Made by a program: the position numbers and the translations under genes. 64,000 nucleotides of DNA, from NCBI GenBank assembly GCA_015258715.1, contig JABZHR010000002.1, positions 62,001 through 126,000 on the forward strand. Reading direction: 5' to 3'. Every line of letters begins with the position of its first letter. The stretch's first letter is position 1. Shown here piece by piece: positions 26,851 to 38,000 of the stretch. The notes under the pieces were generated by a model. The model had not been told where the DNA came from. It did no database searches and worked only from the letters and a program-made list of their open reading frames with translations. Source of the stretch: Atopobium sp. (GTDB taxonomy: Bacteria > Actinomycetota > Coriobacteriia > Coriobacteriales > Atopobiaceae).

Positions 26851-27129
26851 TCAAGCATCTAGGACCTCCGACATTGCGTCGGAGAATGAGGCATAGTGCT
26901 TGTAATTTTCTGGATGCTCTTTCATGTTGGTGTATTCATTAAGAGCCTCTATAGTTTGAGCATTAGGAATTTCTCGCTTGATTTCAAAAGGGATTCCCTG
27001 CTCACGAACAGTCTGACGAAGAAAAATGGTAATAGCAGTAGTAAGATCCATGCCTAAATCTCTGAGAAGCTCCTGAGCATTCTTTTTAAGGGTTGGATCC
27101 AAATTTATATTTGTGCTTACTTTTGCCAT
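26851..27129 (-). CDS. RelB/DinJ family antitoxin, without a toxin
   Basis: 92-residue protein. The N-terminal half is a ribbon-helix-helix DNA-binding and dimerisation unit typical of DinJ: VSTNINLDPTLKKNAQELL, DLGMDLTTAITIFLRQTV, REQGIPFEI. The C-terminal half (EALNEYTNMKEHPENYKHY) would normally wrap the toxin. No YafQ/RelE-type gene follows: the 156 bases to the next gene hold no suitable frame. It may be an orphan antitoxin left by loss of its toxin or serving another regulon. GAAAGG precedes the ATG and an inverted repeat lies upstream. Confidence 0.85.
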   Translation of the reverse strand: MAKVSTNINLDPTLKKNAQELLRDLGMDLTTAITIFLRQTVREQGIPFEIKREIPNAQTIEALNEYTNMKEHPENYKHYASFSDAMSEVLDA

Positions 27130-27143
27130 GATTACCCGCCTTT

Positions 27144-27164
27144 CTTGTAGTTTTGTTATACAAG
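27144..27164 (-). promoter_or_regulatory. Candidate operator of the antitoxin gene
   Basis: CTTGTA-nine bases-TACAAG, 15 bases before the antitoxin start, overlapping a TATAAC-like -10 on the minus strand. RelB/DinJ antitoxins usually repress their own promoter through such inverted repeats; here that is inference. Confidence 0.4.
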
Positions 27165-27247
27165 ATAATCACGGTAAAGTCAATAAATATGTGCGCATCA
27201 TAGGTACAACACGCACATATTGTGTATATAAATTACTATCTTCTGTT

Positions 27248-28423
27248 CTATTCTGCGCTCTTTAGGGTGAAAGACAGCAGAACTGGGTTGTGGTCCGAGT
27301 AAGCAAATTGCGTGTCAATGTTTCTGGCGCTTGCAACAACGTTATCCGAGACAATCCAGCCATCAACGGTGGTGGTGTATGTCTTGTCCTTCTCGTATGG
27401 AATATCATCTCCGCGGCAGGTAGGAACGTCGGTAAGGTTGTCTGGAGCTACAACGCTAAAACCTTCTGGCAAATCAGAATCTTTGAGTTCTGCTACCCAA
27501 TCTGGTATCTGCTGAACAGAAGGATAGAGTGTAAGCGAGCCCAAAATGGCATGGTTCCAGTCGCCACCCGCAATAACGTAATTGCCCTTAGCGCGCTCCT
27601 CAGACATTATTTTGGTCAGAAGTGCAAGCTGTTGAGCGCGGCTGGTGCCGCCTTTGTCGTAGGCAGACATGTGGCTGTTAATAAGTACCAGCTCATGACC
27701 ATCGCTGGTAGGGTAGCGTGTAATCATAAAGCAACGGTCTAGGTCAAAGAATTTTGTTGGGAACGACTCGTCAATGGGGTAGGTACGACGAGTTGCGCTA
27801 GAAGCAAGTACGTTTGAAAGCGTCAGAATTCCAGAGTTAGAGGTTCCGTGAAACTCTGTGAGTGGATAGGCGAGAAACGCGGTGTGGAAGTTCTGCGCAA
27901 AATACGATGCGTAGGATCCAAAGCGGCTCTCTGCTTCAGAAACTTGATTCACATGCCAACTTCTGTCAGATGAAGTATCAATCTCTTGGAAAAGAATAAA
28001 GTCAGGGGCTGTACCGCCATTCAGAGAAGAAACGGTGTTCAGGGCACCGTTTGTGGTGTAAAGCACGGAGTTTCTGCTGACAGCACGGCCGTGAGTTCCC
28101 ACGGTACGTGTACCATCCTGCATGATGCCTTCATCCATAAAGAAGGTGTAATCAGGGGTGTAAGCACCAAAGCCAATGTTGTAGGTTGAAGCTGTGTAGG
28201 TTTGGCCTACCTGTACGGTTGTAGTTTCAGGAGAGGCACCTTGATTGGATACGGGAGTATTGTCAGGAATGCGATAGTAATTAAGCTGCAGGTAGAGGGC
28301 ATATCCACCAAGAACCAGTAAAGCTAGAACAAAAAGCCCGCCTACAAATTTGAAAAGTGGTGCAAGAACCCTTTTTAGAAGGCCAATAATAAACTTAAGG
28401 CCAAGAGACAAAACTCTTTTCAT
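27248..28423 (-). CDS. Membrane-anchored endonuclease/exonuclease/phosphatase (EEP) family protein
   Basis: 391 residues. A single helix near residues 22-46 (FKFVGGLFVLALLVLGGYAL) anchors it with the catalytic domain outside. EEP motifs are present: ASTYNIGFGAY (Asn), FILFQEID (metal Glu), LINSHMSAYDKGG (His), IAGGDWNHA (Asp, Asn) and YSDHNPVLL (Asp-His pair). The fold covers phospholipases C, nucleases and inositol phosphatases; an exported, anchored form suggests a lipid or extracellular nucleotide substrate. It is divergent from the aminotransferase gene, with an AT-rich shared promoter region. Confidence 0.82.
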   Translation of the reverse strand: MKRVLSLGLKFIIGLLKRVLAPLFKFVGGLFVLALLVLGGYALYLQLNYYRIPDNTPVSNQGASPETTTVQVGQTYTASTYNIGFGAYTPDYTFFMDEGIMQDGTRTVGTHGRAVSRNSVLYTTNGALNTVSSLNGGTAPDFILFQEIDTSSDRSWHVNQVSEAESRFGSYASYFAQNFHTAFLAYPLTEFHGTSNSGILTLSNVLASSATRRTYPIDESFPTKFFDLDRCFMITRYPTSDGHELVLINSHMSAYDKGGTSRAQQLALLTKIMSEERAKGNYVIAGGDWNHAILGSLTLYPSVQQIPDWVAELKDSDLPEGFSVVAPDNLTDVPTCRGDDIPYEKDKTYTTTVDGWIVSDNVVASARNIDTQFAYSDHNPVLLSFTLKSAE

Positions 28424-28500
28424 GCGAACCTCGTATCAATCAAGTGTCGTATGATTTAAATAATAACTATTATGGATTGAAAGTATGTTGAGGAGTTTGT

Positions 28501-29652
28501 ATGCCACTAACAAGAAATACAACACTAGAGCTTTTCAAACCCTCTGGTATCAGGCGTTTCTCGGCACTTGCTGCTGCAACACCAGGATGTATTTCTTTAA
28601 CTATTGGAGAGCCGGGAGAAGATACTCCAGCTCCTATTTGCAACTTAGTAGACAAAGAACTTGTAGCTGGAAACACTCACTATCCGCCTAACATCGGTAC
28701 CCCTGAACTTAGAAGTGCTATTGCTGCCTGGGAGTCTGCACGTGGTATGAAGGTAGGCCCAGACGGTATTGTAGTTACCGTGGGAGCTGCGGAAGCCATT
28801 TCTGCAACTATGCTGACCCTTATGAATCCAGGTGACGAGGTTATTATTCCTGAACCAGCGTATCTGGTATACAAAACACTCTGCCAGCTTAATCGTGGTG
28901 TAGTTGTGCCGCTTGATACCAGCGCCAATCATTTCCAGATTGATGCTGAGCAGCTTAAGTCAAAGATTTCAGAGAAGACAAAGCTTATTGTGCTGACTTC
29001 TCCTAACAATCCTACGGGATGTGTTTATACAAAAGAGTCGCTTGATGCGGTGGCAGAACTTGCCCGCAAGCACGGCTTTTATGTGATGTGTGATGACGTT
29101 TATAGAGAGCTTGCCTATGTTGAGGACGTCCCACGTTTTGTTGAGCTCTACCCAGATTTGTCTGATCGCTGCATTGTGACAAATAGTTTCTCCAAACCAT
29201 GGGCAATGACGGGCTGGAGACTTGGCTGGGTTGCCACTTCTGACGAGCTTGCGACAGATATTGGAAAGGTCCACGCTCAGCTGGTGTCTTCTGTTCCTTC
29301 ATTTTTGCAGCCAGCTGCTCTCTATGCACTTTCTTATGATGTCACACCTATGCGCACAAACTATCAAAAGCGCAGGCAGATTGTACTTTCTGCGCTTCAA
29401 GATATGAAACTTCCTGTTGAAGAGCCAGAAGGTGCCTTCTATGCATTTCCATCAATCAAGGAATTTGCCCTTGATTCTGAGGCATTTTGTGAGCGAGCAA
29501 TCAAAGCGTTTGGTGTAGCACTGGTACCTGGTGTTTTCTTCGGCGCTGAGGGCTATGTGCGTATTAGTTACGCTGCTTCTGACAAGAATCTAACAGAAGG
29601 CCTTTCTCGCCTTAAGACTTTTGTTAATACTTTGCGAGAAGAACAAAACTAG
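28501..29652 (+). CDS. PLP-dependent aminotransferase, class I/II (possible N-acetyl-LL-diaminopimelate aminotransferase)
   Basis: 383-residue fold-type I aminotransferase. Motifs: NTHYPPNIGTPELR, VTVGAAEAISATML, TSPNNPTGCVYTKE, CDDVYRELAY (Asp and Tyr contacting PLP) and SFSKPWAMTGWRLGW with the Schiff-base lysine in SFSK. GAGGAG precedes the ATG. It lies directly upstream of the lysine-riboswitch-controlled lysA-dapA-dapB-dapH genes. Since dapH marks the acetyl branch, which needs an N-acetyl-diaminopimelate aminotransferase, that role is a reasonable inference; a general alanine or aspartate aminotransferase is the alternative. The matching deacetylase is not in the window. Confidence 0.85.
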   Translation: MPLTRNTTLELFKPSGIRRFSALAAATPGCISLTIGEPGEDTPAPICNLVDKELVAGNTHYPPNIGTPELRSAIAAWESARGMKVGPDGIVVTVGAAEAISATMLTLMNPGDEVIIPEPAYLVYKTLCQLNRGVVVPLDTSANHFQIDAEQLKSKISEKTKLIVLTSPNNPTGCVYTKESLDAVAELARKHGFYVMCDDVYRELAYVEDVPRFVELYPDLSDRCIVTNSFSKPWAMTGWRLGWVATSDELATDIGKVHAQLVSSVPSFLQPAALYALSYDVTPMRTNYQKRRQIVLSALQDMKLPVEEPEGAFYAFPSIKEFALDSEAFCERAIKAFGVALVPGVFFGAEGYVRISYAASDKNLTEGLSRLKTFVNTLREEQN

Positions 29653-29689
29653 CCCAAATGCAGAGCTTTCTGTGGTAGGGTTTTACTGT

Positions 29690-29845
29690 CAATAGAGGAG
29701 CGAGCACGATGGGTTCTGGGTTAGTCGGCAGGCAGTGACCCCAGAAGGAGGCGAGGTTCGCCGAACTTGGCAATCAGGCGTGGTTGTCAGGTGGGCTTGT
29801 ATGAAATACATGCAAGACTGTCCGAGATTTCGGGGGTGCTACTTT
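29690..29845 (+). ncRNA. Lysine riboswitch (L box)
   Basis: The 228-base leader of lysA carries the conserved L-box blocks in order: AATAGAGGAGCGAGCAC (5' junction), AAGGAGGCGAGGTTCGCCGAA (the GxCGCCGAA block), a TTGTATG/CATGCAAG stem leading to GACTGTCC, and GGGGGTGCTACTTTG as the 3' closing strand. These correspond block by block to the well-known Bacillus lysC leader. Lysine binding is expected to lower expression of lysA and the following dap genes. Confidence 0.88.
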
Positions 29846-29859
29846 GACGGTGTATTGCG

Positions 29860-29878
29860 CCCCCAATTTGAGGGGGAG
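29860..29878 (+). promoter_or_regulatory. Hairpin masking the lysA ribosome binding site
   Basis: CCCCC-AATTTGA-GGGGG places the GGGGGAG Shine-Dalgarno in a stem directly next to the TTG start of lysA. No T-run follows, so the riboswitch probably works on translation initiation rather than termination. The five G-C pairs would block ribosomes unless an alternative pairing opens them. Confidence 0.65.
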
Positions 29879-29880
29879 CT

Positions 29881-31185
29881 TTGAGTAAGAAACCGTTTGT
29901 TTCTGTAGATGCCCTAGAGGCAATCACTACGACGTATCCAACGCCATTTCACCTGTATAACAAGGCAGAAATTGTTCGCCGAGCAAAGCTGTTACAAGAG
30001 GCTTTTAGCTGGAACGCTGGCTTTAAAGAGTACTTTGCGGTCAAGGCTACGCCAAATCCTTACATTGTGAGATTGCTGGCAGAGCTTGGTTGTGGCTGTG
30101 ACTGTGCAAATGCCACTGAGCTCACCCTTGCAAAAGCCTGTGGAGTCACCGGTCATAGCATTATGCTCTCGTCAAACGACACTACGGTGCTTGACTTTGC
30201 TCGCGCTCATGAGCTGGGAGCCATTATTAACTTAGACGCTGGCGGCGACATGCTTACAACGCTTGAAGAAGCGGCGGGAAGCAACATGCCCCAGGTCATG
30301 TGCGCACGTCTTAATCCTGGTGGCGTGTTTGAGTCGCAAAACGGCATTATTGGAAATCCCGATGATGCTAAGTTTGGCATGACAGAAGAGCAGCTTTTCC
30401 AGACGTTTGCGTATCTTAAGACCAAAGGCGTCACTGAATTTGGCCTTCATGCATTCTTGGCTAGTAACGCTCAAGAGGAAGATTACTATCCAAATCTTGC
30501 GCGCGTCCTTTTTGAGCTTGCCGTTAAGCTGCACAGAGAGCTTGATATTCATATTGAATTTATCGATCTTTCCGGTGGCATTGGTGTGGCATATGAGCCT
30601 AGCCAGATTGAGCCTGATGTCTTAGCCATTGGTCAGGGTGTAAAGCAAGCCTTTGAAGAGGTTCTAGTTCCTGCTGGTATGGGAGACGTTTCCATTTACA
30701 CTGAGCTTGGACGTTGGCTTTTGGGCCCCGCCGGTGCGCTTGTTACCCGCGTTTTGCACCAAAAAGAGACATACCGCCACTACCTTGGCGTAGATGCGTG
30801 TGCGGCAAACCTTATGCGTCCCGCAATCTACGATGCCTATCATCACATCACTGTTATGGGCAAAGAGGATGCCCCTGCAACACATACGTACAACGTTGTG
30901 GGCGGACTTTGCGAGAATAACGATCAGTTTGCAAAGAACCGCCAGCTCCCAGAGGTAGCTGTGGGTGACCTCTTGTTTATTCACGATACGGGCGCTCATG
31001 GTTTCTCGATGGGCTATAACTACAACGGCCGTCTGCGCTCCGCTGAGCTGCTGCTTCTAGAAGACGGATCCGTGCAGCTTATTCGCCGCGCTGAGACAGA
31101 AGCCGATTACTTTGCAACGCTTGCATTTGACGGCTCAGACTTTTCAGATCTTGCACAACAAACAACTACAAACACCACACGTTAG
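29881..31185 (+). CDS. lysA: Diaminopimelate decarboxylase
   Basis: PLP enzyme (fold type III) converting meso-diaminopimelate to lysine, the last step. Motifs: EYFAVKATPNPYIV (PLP lysine), FIDLSGGIGVAYEP (glycine-rich phosphate loop), YTELGRWLLGPAG and the C-terminal VVGGLCENNDQF with the active-site Cys. Length 434 is normal. The start is TTG at 29881: a stop codon lies four codons upstream in frame and no other start is close. It is the first gene under the lysine riboswitch and is followed after 15 bases by dapA. Confidence 0.94.
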   Translation: MSKKPFVSVDALEAITTTYPTPFHLYNKAEIVRRAKLLQEAFSWNAGFKEYFAVKATPNPYIVRLLAELGCGCDCANATELTLAKACGVTGHSIMLSSNDTTVLDFARAHELGAIINLDAGGDMLTTLEEAAGSNMPQVMCARLNPGGVFESQNGIIGNPDDAKFGMTEEQLFQTFAYLKTKGVTEFGLHAFLASNAQEEDYYPNLARVLFELAVKLHRELDIHIEFIDLSGGIGVAYEPSQIEPDVLAIGQGVKQAFEEVLVPAGMGDVSIYTELGRWLLGPAGALVTRVLHQKETYRHYLGVDACAANLMRPAIYDAYHHITVMGKEDAPATHTYNVVGGLCENNDQFAKNRQLPEVAVGDLLFIHDTGAHGFSMGYNYNGRLRSAELLLLEDGSVQLIRRAETEADYFATLAFDGSDFSDLAQQTTTNTTR

Positions 31186-31200
31186 AGGGCGAGAAAAACT

Positions 31201-32094
31201 ATGGACATGAAGAATTTGACTGGTGCAATCACCGCTTTAGTAACCCCATTTGATGCTCAGGGAAATGTTGACTTCGAGGCACTTGAGCGCTTTGTAGACT
31301 TCCAGATTGAGCAGGGAATTGACGGTATTCTCGCTCTTGGTACTACCGGCGAGTCCTCAACCATGACAGATGAGGAGGACATCGAGGTAGTTAAGGCAAT
31401 CCTTGCCAGAGCTCAGGGCAAAGTTCCTATTATCGGCGGCGCTGGCTCTAACTCTTCTGCTGAGTCTTTGCGTAAGGCAGAAGCTCTAGAGAAGGCGGGC
31501 GTTGATGGCCTGTTGCTGATTACCCCTTACTACAATAAGAGTAACGAAGAGGGTATCTACCAGCACTTCTCGTACGTACTGGACCGCGTTGATGTTCCTT
31601 GTATTTTGTATAACATTCCTGGTAGAACGGGCTGCTCAATTTCTGAGCGCAATGTTCAGAGACTTGCTGCACATCCAAATGCTTGGGGTATCAAAGAGGC
31701 TTCTGGCGATATTGCATACGCAACAAAGGTTGCTCGTTATCTGAGCGACGACTTTACTATGTGGTCAGGAAATGACGACATGATTGTGCCTTTGCTTTCT
31801 CTGGGCGCATCTGGTGTTATTTCTGTTTGGTCTAACCTGGATCCAAAGATGGTTCATGACCTGGTAGCTGCATGGTATCGCGGAGAGGTTTCTCTTGCTC
31901 GTGAGCTCCAGCTTCAGTATCTTGACCTGGTTCACGCTCTCTTCTGTGAAGTTAATCCAATTCCTGTCAAGGCCGCATTGGCCCGCATGGGACTTATGGA
32001 AGAGAATTATCGTCTGCCTCTGTGGAAGATGACTGATGAGCACGCAGAGGTGCTTGAAAACGCTATGAGAAAGGCTGGTCTTCTTGATGCCTAG
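31201..32094 (+). CDS. dapA: 4-hydroxy-tetrahydrodipicolinate synthase
   Basis: Condenses aspartate semialdehyde with pyruvate. The TIM-barrel product (297 residues) has GTTGESSTMTDEED, ITPYYNKSNEEGIYQHF (active-site Tyr), LYNIPGRTGCSIS and GIKEASGDI, where the Lys of IKEAS forms the Schiff base with pyruvate. All key residues are present. It lies in the lysA-dapA-dapB-dapH unit; its end overlaps the dapB start by 8 bases, which points to coupled translation. Confidence 0.96.
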   Translation: MDMKNLTGAITALVTPFDAQGNVDFEALERFVDFQIEQGIDGILALGTTGESSTMTDEEDIEVVKAILARAQGKVPIIGGAGSNSSAESLRKAEALEKAGVDGLLLITPYYNKSNEEGIYQHFSYVLDRVDVPCILYNIPGRTGCSISERNVQRLAAHPNAWGIKEASGDIAYATKVARYLSDDFTMWSGNDDMIVPLLSLGASGVISVWSNLDPKMVHDLVAAWYRGEVSLARELQLQYLDLVHALFCEVNPIPVKAALARMGLMEENYRLPLWKMTDEHAEVLENAMRKAGLLDA

Positions 32095-32803
32095 TGCAGT
32101 AGTAATTGGTACCGGCAAGATGGGAAAGCTCATTGAGCAAACCCTGATTGCTCACGGCTTTGAGGTATTTGGTGCGTTTGGTCACGAGAATATCAATCAG
32201 CTGATCGCCGTTGAGCAGACGCCTGATGTGGTTGTGGATTTCTCTGGCGTTGCTGCCTTTGATGCTGTTGTCGGCTTTGTGCGTGAGCGCGGGTGCGCAC
32301 TTGTTTCTGGCACAACGGGTTTCTCGCCAGAGCAACTTTCTGAGCTCAAGCAGCTGGGGGAGAGCGTGCCGGTGATTCATGCGGCAAACTATTCGGTGGG
32401 CGTTGCCGTGTTGAGGCGCGCGGTGGCTATGGCTGCTGAGGTGCTTGATGGCTGGGACACCGAGATTGTGGAGACGCATCATAACCAGAAGGTTGACGCT
32501 CCGTCCGGCACAGCAAAGCTGCTGCTCGCTGCTATTGATCCTGAGGGAACTCGCCCCGTTGTTTCCGGCCGCGAGGGTTTCTGTGGAGCTCGCATCAAGG
32601 ACGAGATTGGCGTGTTTGCGCTCAGAGGCGGCACGGTGGCCGGCACTCATGAGGTTCATTTCTTTGGACAGGATGAGGAAGTGTGCCTGACTCATCGCGC
32701 AACGTCTCGTCAGATTTTTGTGAACGGTGCTGTTGCGTGTGCTGAGAGATTGCTTACAAAAGCTCCAGGTTTTTATACCTTTGAAGAGTTGATTTTTGGA
32801 TAA
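32087..32803 (+). CDS. dapB: 4-hydroxy-tetrahydrodipicolinate reductase
   Basis: NAD(P)H-dependent second enzyme of the diaminopimelate branch. VVIGTGKMGKLIE is the Rossmann glycine loop; VSGTTGFSPEQ and HAANYSVGVAVLRRA follow; the substrate-binding ETHHNQKVDAPSGTA and the C-terminal FGQDEEVCLTHRATSR are present. The ATG at 32087 lies inside the end of dapA. 238 residues, slightly short but complete. A GGGTTTCTCG motif copy at 32317 encodes part of the TGFSPEQ turn. Confidence 0.95.
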   Translation: MPSAVVIGTGKMGKLIEQTLIAHGFEVFGAFGHENINQLIAVEQTPDVVVDFSGVAAFDAVVGFVRERGCALVSGTTGFSPEQLSELKQLGESVPVIHAANYSVGVAVLRRAVAMAAEVLDGWDTEIVETHHNQKVDAPSGTAKLLLAAIDPEGTRPVVSGREGFCGARIKDEIGVFALRGGTVAGTHEVHFFGQDEEVCLTHRATSRQIFVNGAVACAERLLTKAPGFYTFEELIFG

Positions 32804-32811
32804 CCGCATGT

Positions 32812-32831
32812 GCTGACCTGTATAGGTCAGC
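32812..32831 (+). promoter_or_regulatory. Intercistronic hairpin between dapB and dapH
   Basis: GCTGACC-TGTATA-GGTCAGC forms a seven-base-pair stem followed by a weak T-rich tract. It may attenuate or stabilise the transcript between dapB and dapH; it is too weak to be called a full terminator. Confidence 0.5.
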
Positions 32832-32857
32832 GCCTGTTTGTTTGAGAAAGGACGCGC

Positions 32858-34787
<1,930 letters not shown>

Positions 34788-34793
34788 GTTCGC

Positions 34794-34807
34794 CTGGCGA
34801 GAAACCC
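34794..34807 (+). repeat. CTGGCGAGAAACCC motif copy
   Basis: Exact 14-mer seven bases after the tgt stop codon, in intergenic sequence, in the same context (after a gene end) as copies at 20999, 43491 and 60895. Confidence 0.7.
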
Positions 34808-34875
34808 GTCTTCTTGATAGCGATGTGCAAGAAATCTTGATGGCCCTGCGCAAGCAACTTTGATTTAAATTTTTT

Positions 34876-34912
34876 ATGACTAGCTCACTAATTTGTGGGC
34901 TAGTCATTTTTT
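34876..34912 (+). terminator. Rho-independent terminator after tgt
   Basis: ATGACTAGCTCAC and GTGGGCTAGTCAT (one G-T pair) form a 13-base-pair stem with a TAATTT loop, followed by a run of T. Confidence 0.9.
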
Positions 34913-35001
34913 GTCCGGTGACATGGGTAGAATGAAAGAGATAAACATTCGCGGGCGCCCGAGGTGCCCCTGGCTGGCTCTGCCGCCACAGAAAAGAGGA
35001 C

Positions 35002-38000
35002 ATGATGCCTGGCATCGAGAAAAGCACTCGTTGGAGTGTTCTTACACAAGACGTATATCTAGAGTCGCTGTTTAAAAAAGAATTGCACGTTACGCCACTT
35101 GTTGCTCGTGTATTAGTAGCACGTGGATTTACTGATGTAGCCGCAGCTCAAGAGTTTCTCTCGCCATCCTTGCAAAGGGATTGGCTTGATCCACAGTGTA
35201 TTCCTGGAATGGCTGAGGTTGCCGCCCACGTTCATAAGGCAATTGTTGAGCATAAAAAGATTGCCGTTTTTGGTGATTTTGATGTTGATGGAATGAGCTC
35301 AACGTGTTTGCTTACTCTGGCTTTACGTCGATTGGGAGCAGATGTTTTGCCGTATATTCCGCATCGTTTTGGTGAGGGATACGGACTTTCTAAAGAGGCT
35401 CTTGCAAGAGTTTTGCAAGATAGAAAGCCAGATTTAATTATTACGGTAGATAATGGCATTGCTGCTGCTCAAGAGGTTGCTTGGCTTTTGCAGCAGGGGA
35501 TTGATGTTGTTGTTACTGATCATCATGAGCCCGCAGATCTGGTGCCCCAGGGTGTTCCAGTCACTGACCCAAAGCTTGTTGAGGATTGTCCTTCTAGAGA
35601 ACTTGCTGGTGCAGGCGTTGCCCTTAAGCTGGTGCAGGTTTTAGGACAGCTTCAAGATCAGCCTCAGCTTTGGCTTGATTACATTGATGTTGCTATGTTG
35701 GGCACGCTATCTGACATGATGATGCTCAACAAAGAGAATCGCGCGCTGGTTTCTGAAGGTGTTAAGCGTCTCCAGAAAGGTCTTCGTCCAGGTCTCGTGG
35801 CTCTAGCTGCTGTTGCTGGTCAAGATATTGCCCAGATTTCTGCAGATAATCTGCCATTTTCTATTATTCCTCGCCTTAATGCGGCAGGACGCATGGGCAC
35901 TACTGATATTGCGCTTGACCTTCTTCTTACAGAAGACGCTGAAGAGGCAACCATTCTTGCTGGCAAGTTAGAAGAGATTAATGCCGAGCGTCGTGCTATT
36001 GAGTCAAAGCTTACCGATGAAGCACTTGCGCAGGCAAAAGAAATTTACGACGGCGGTCACGCAATTGTGCTTGCCAAAGAGGGTTGGCATGAGGGTGTAA
36101 AGGGCATTGTTGCTTCAAGAATTGTTAATCGCTATCACGTGCCTTGCATTCTGTTTACCATCCAAGATGGAGTTGCTCGCGGTTCTGGCCGCTCTGTTGG
36201 CTCTGTTGATTTATTCCACGCCGTTGAACAGTGTGCAGACCTTACCGTCCGTTTTGGTGGCCACCAAGGAGCCGTTGGCGTAACGGTAGAAACATCAAAG
36301 ATTGACGCATTTAGAAAGCGTTTATCTGAGGTCATGGCAGAGCTTCCAGAAGAAGAGTTTGAGGCTTCAGGAGAAGTTACTGCCCTGGTAAACCTCGATG
36401 AAATTACCATTAACTCTATTGACGCCCTTGAGGCACTGCAACCTTTTGGTCAGGGTAACAAAAAGCCGCTCTTTGGCGTTAAAGGCGTAGTGATGAAGAA
36501 TCGCTCACGCGTTGGTGCAGGCGGAGCTCATCTTTGCTTTATGGCTTCAAACGGTATCTCTTCAATTTCATCCATCATGTTTAGAACGCCTCATGTTGAG
36601 GCGGCAGCTGAGTATGATGGAGCTGTTGATTTGATTTTTGAAGCAGTTAACGAGACCTGGCAGGGCAGAACTAAGCCAAAACTCATGGTCAGAGATATTC
36701 TCTACAGAGACTTTACCGATGAAGATGACGGCCCCTTTGAAGCGGATCTTCTCGGCAGCGCTGCTGACTTGCCCCTTGTGGTTACCAAGGAGACTACAGA
36801 GGCTGATGAGGCCTCCCAAGAACAGGCGCAGCAAAAGCGCCGTGAGCTGGAGAGTCTTTCTTCTGAGGAGCTTACCCAGACCCTGGTCACGTCCATGATT
36901 GGTTCAAGAGAACTCTTGCCTCTGCAAAAGAAAACACTAGAGGTTCTCTCTCAAGGAACGTCTTGTCTCTCTGTCATGGCAACAGGTAGAGGTAAATCGC
37001 TTATCTTCCAGGTTCATGCTGCTTGTGTTGCGCTGCTGCAACATAAAATGAGCGTGTTTGTCTACCCGCTGCGCGCCCTCATTAACGACCAGGTTCAAAG
37101 CATAAAATACACCTTTGAGCCTCTAGGAATTTCTGTCGAGGTACTCAACGGAGAAACAGACCTTTCCAGCCGAGAAGACCTGTTTGCTCGCATGAGAAAC
37201 AATGAGCTTGATATTGTGCTGACTACTCCAGAGTTCTTCTCGCTCCACGCTGATCAGTTTGTCGCGGCGCAAAACATCTCGTTTGTAGTGTTTGACGAGG
37301 CACATCACGTGGGCATGAATGCTTCTGAGGGCAGACTTGCTTATGCACAAATGCCACAGGTACTAAAAATGCTTGGGAGTCCGCAGATACTTGCCACAAC
37401 AGCTACGGCTACCACGAAGTCGGCTCAGAATATCTGTGAGCTTCTCTCCATTGAAACAGAGCATGTATACAAAGACAAAACGGCTCGTACTAACCTTGAA
37501 CTCAAGGACCTTCGCGGTGCTAAGGATAGGGAATGTGCACTGCTTTCTCTTGTGTCAGATGGCACAAAAACGGTTGTTTACGTCAATTCAAGGGAGCAAG
37601 CGCAGGCTTTGACGCGTATGTTGCGCCATCGTATTCCAGAACTTGGTCATAAGATTGCGTTCTACCACGCAGGTCTGACGCCTCAGATACGCAAGAATGT
37701 TGAACGCGCCTTTAGACGTGGAGACGTTTGTTGCATCATTGCTACCAGTGCATTTGGCGAAGGCGTCAATATCTCTGATATTCGCCAGGTTATTCTGTAT
37801 CACCTGCCGTTTGGTCGCGTTGCCTTCAATCAGATGAGCGGACGCGCAGGTAGAGACGGTAAGCCTTCTGTAATTCAGATGCTATTTGATGCGCATGATA
37901 TGCGTGTTAACGAGCGCATCCTTTCTTCTCATGCACCACAGCGAGAAGCCCTGGTAGCTGTCTACCGCGCGCTTACGGCACTGCAGCCAAAGCTTGGTGC

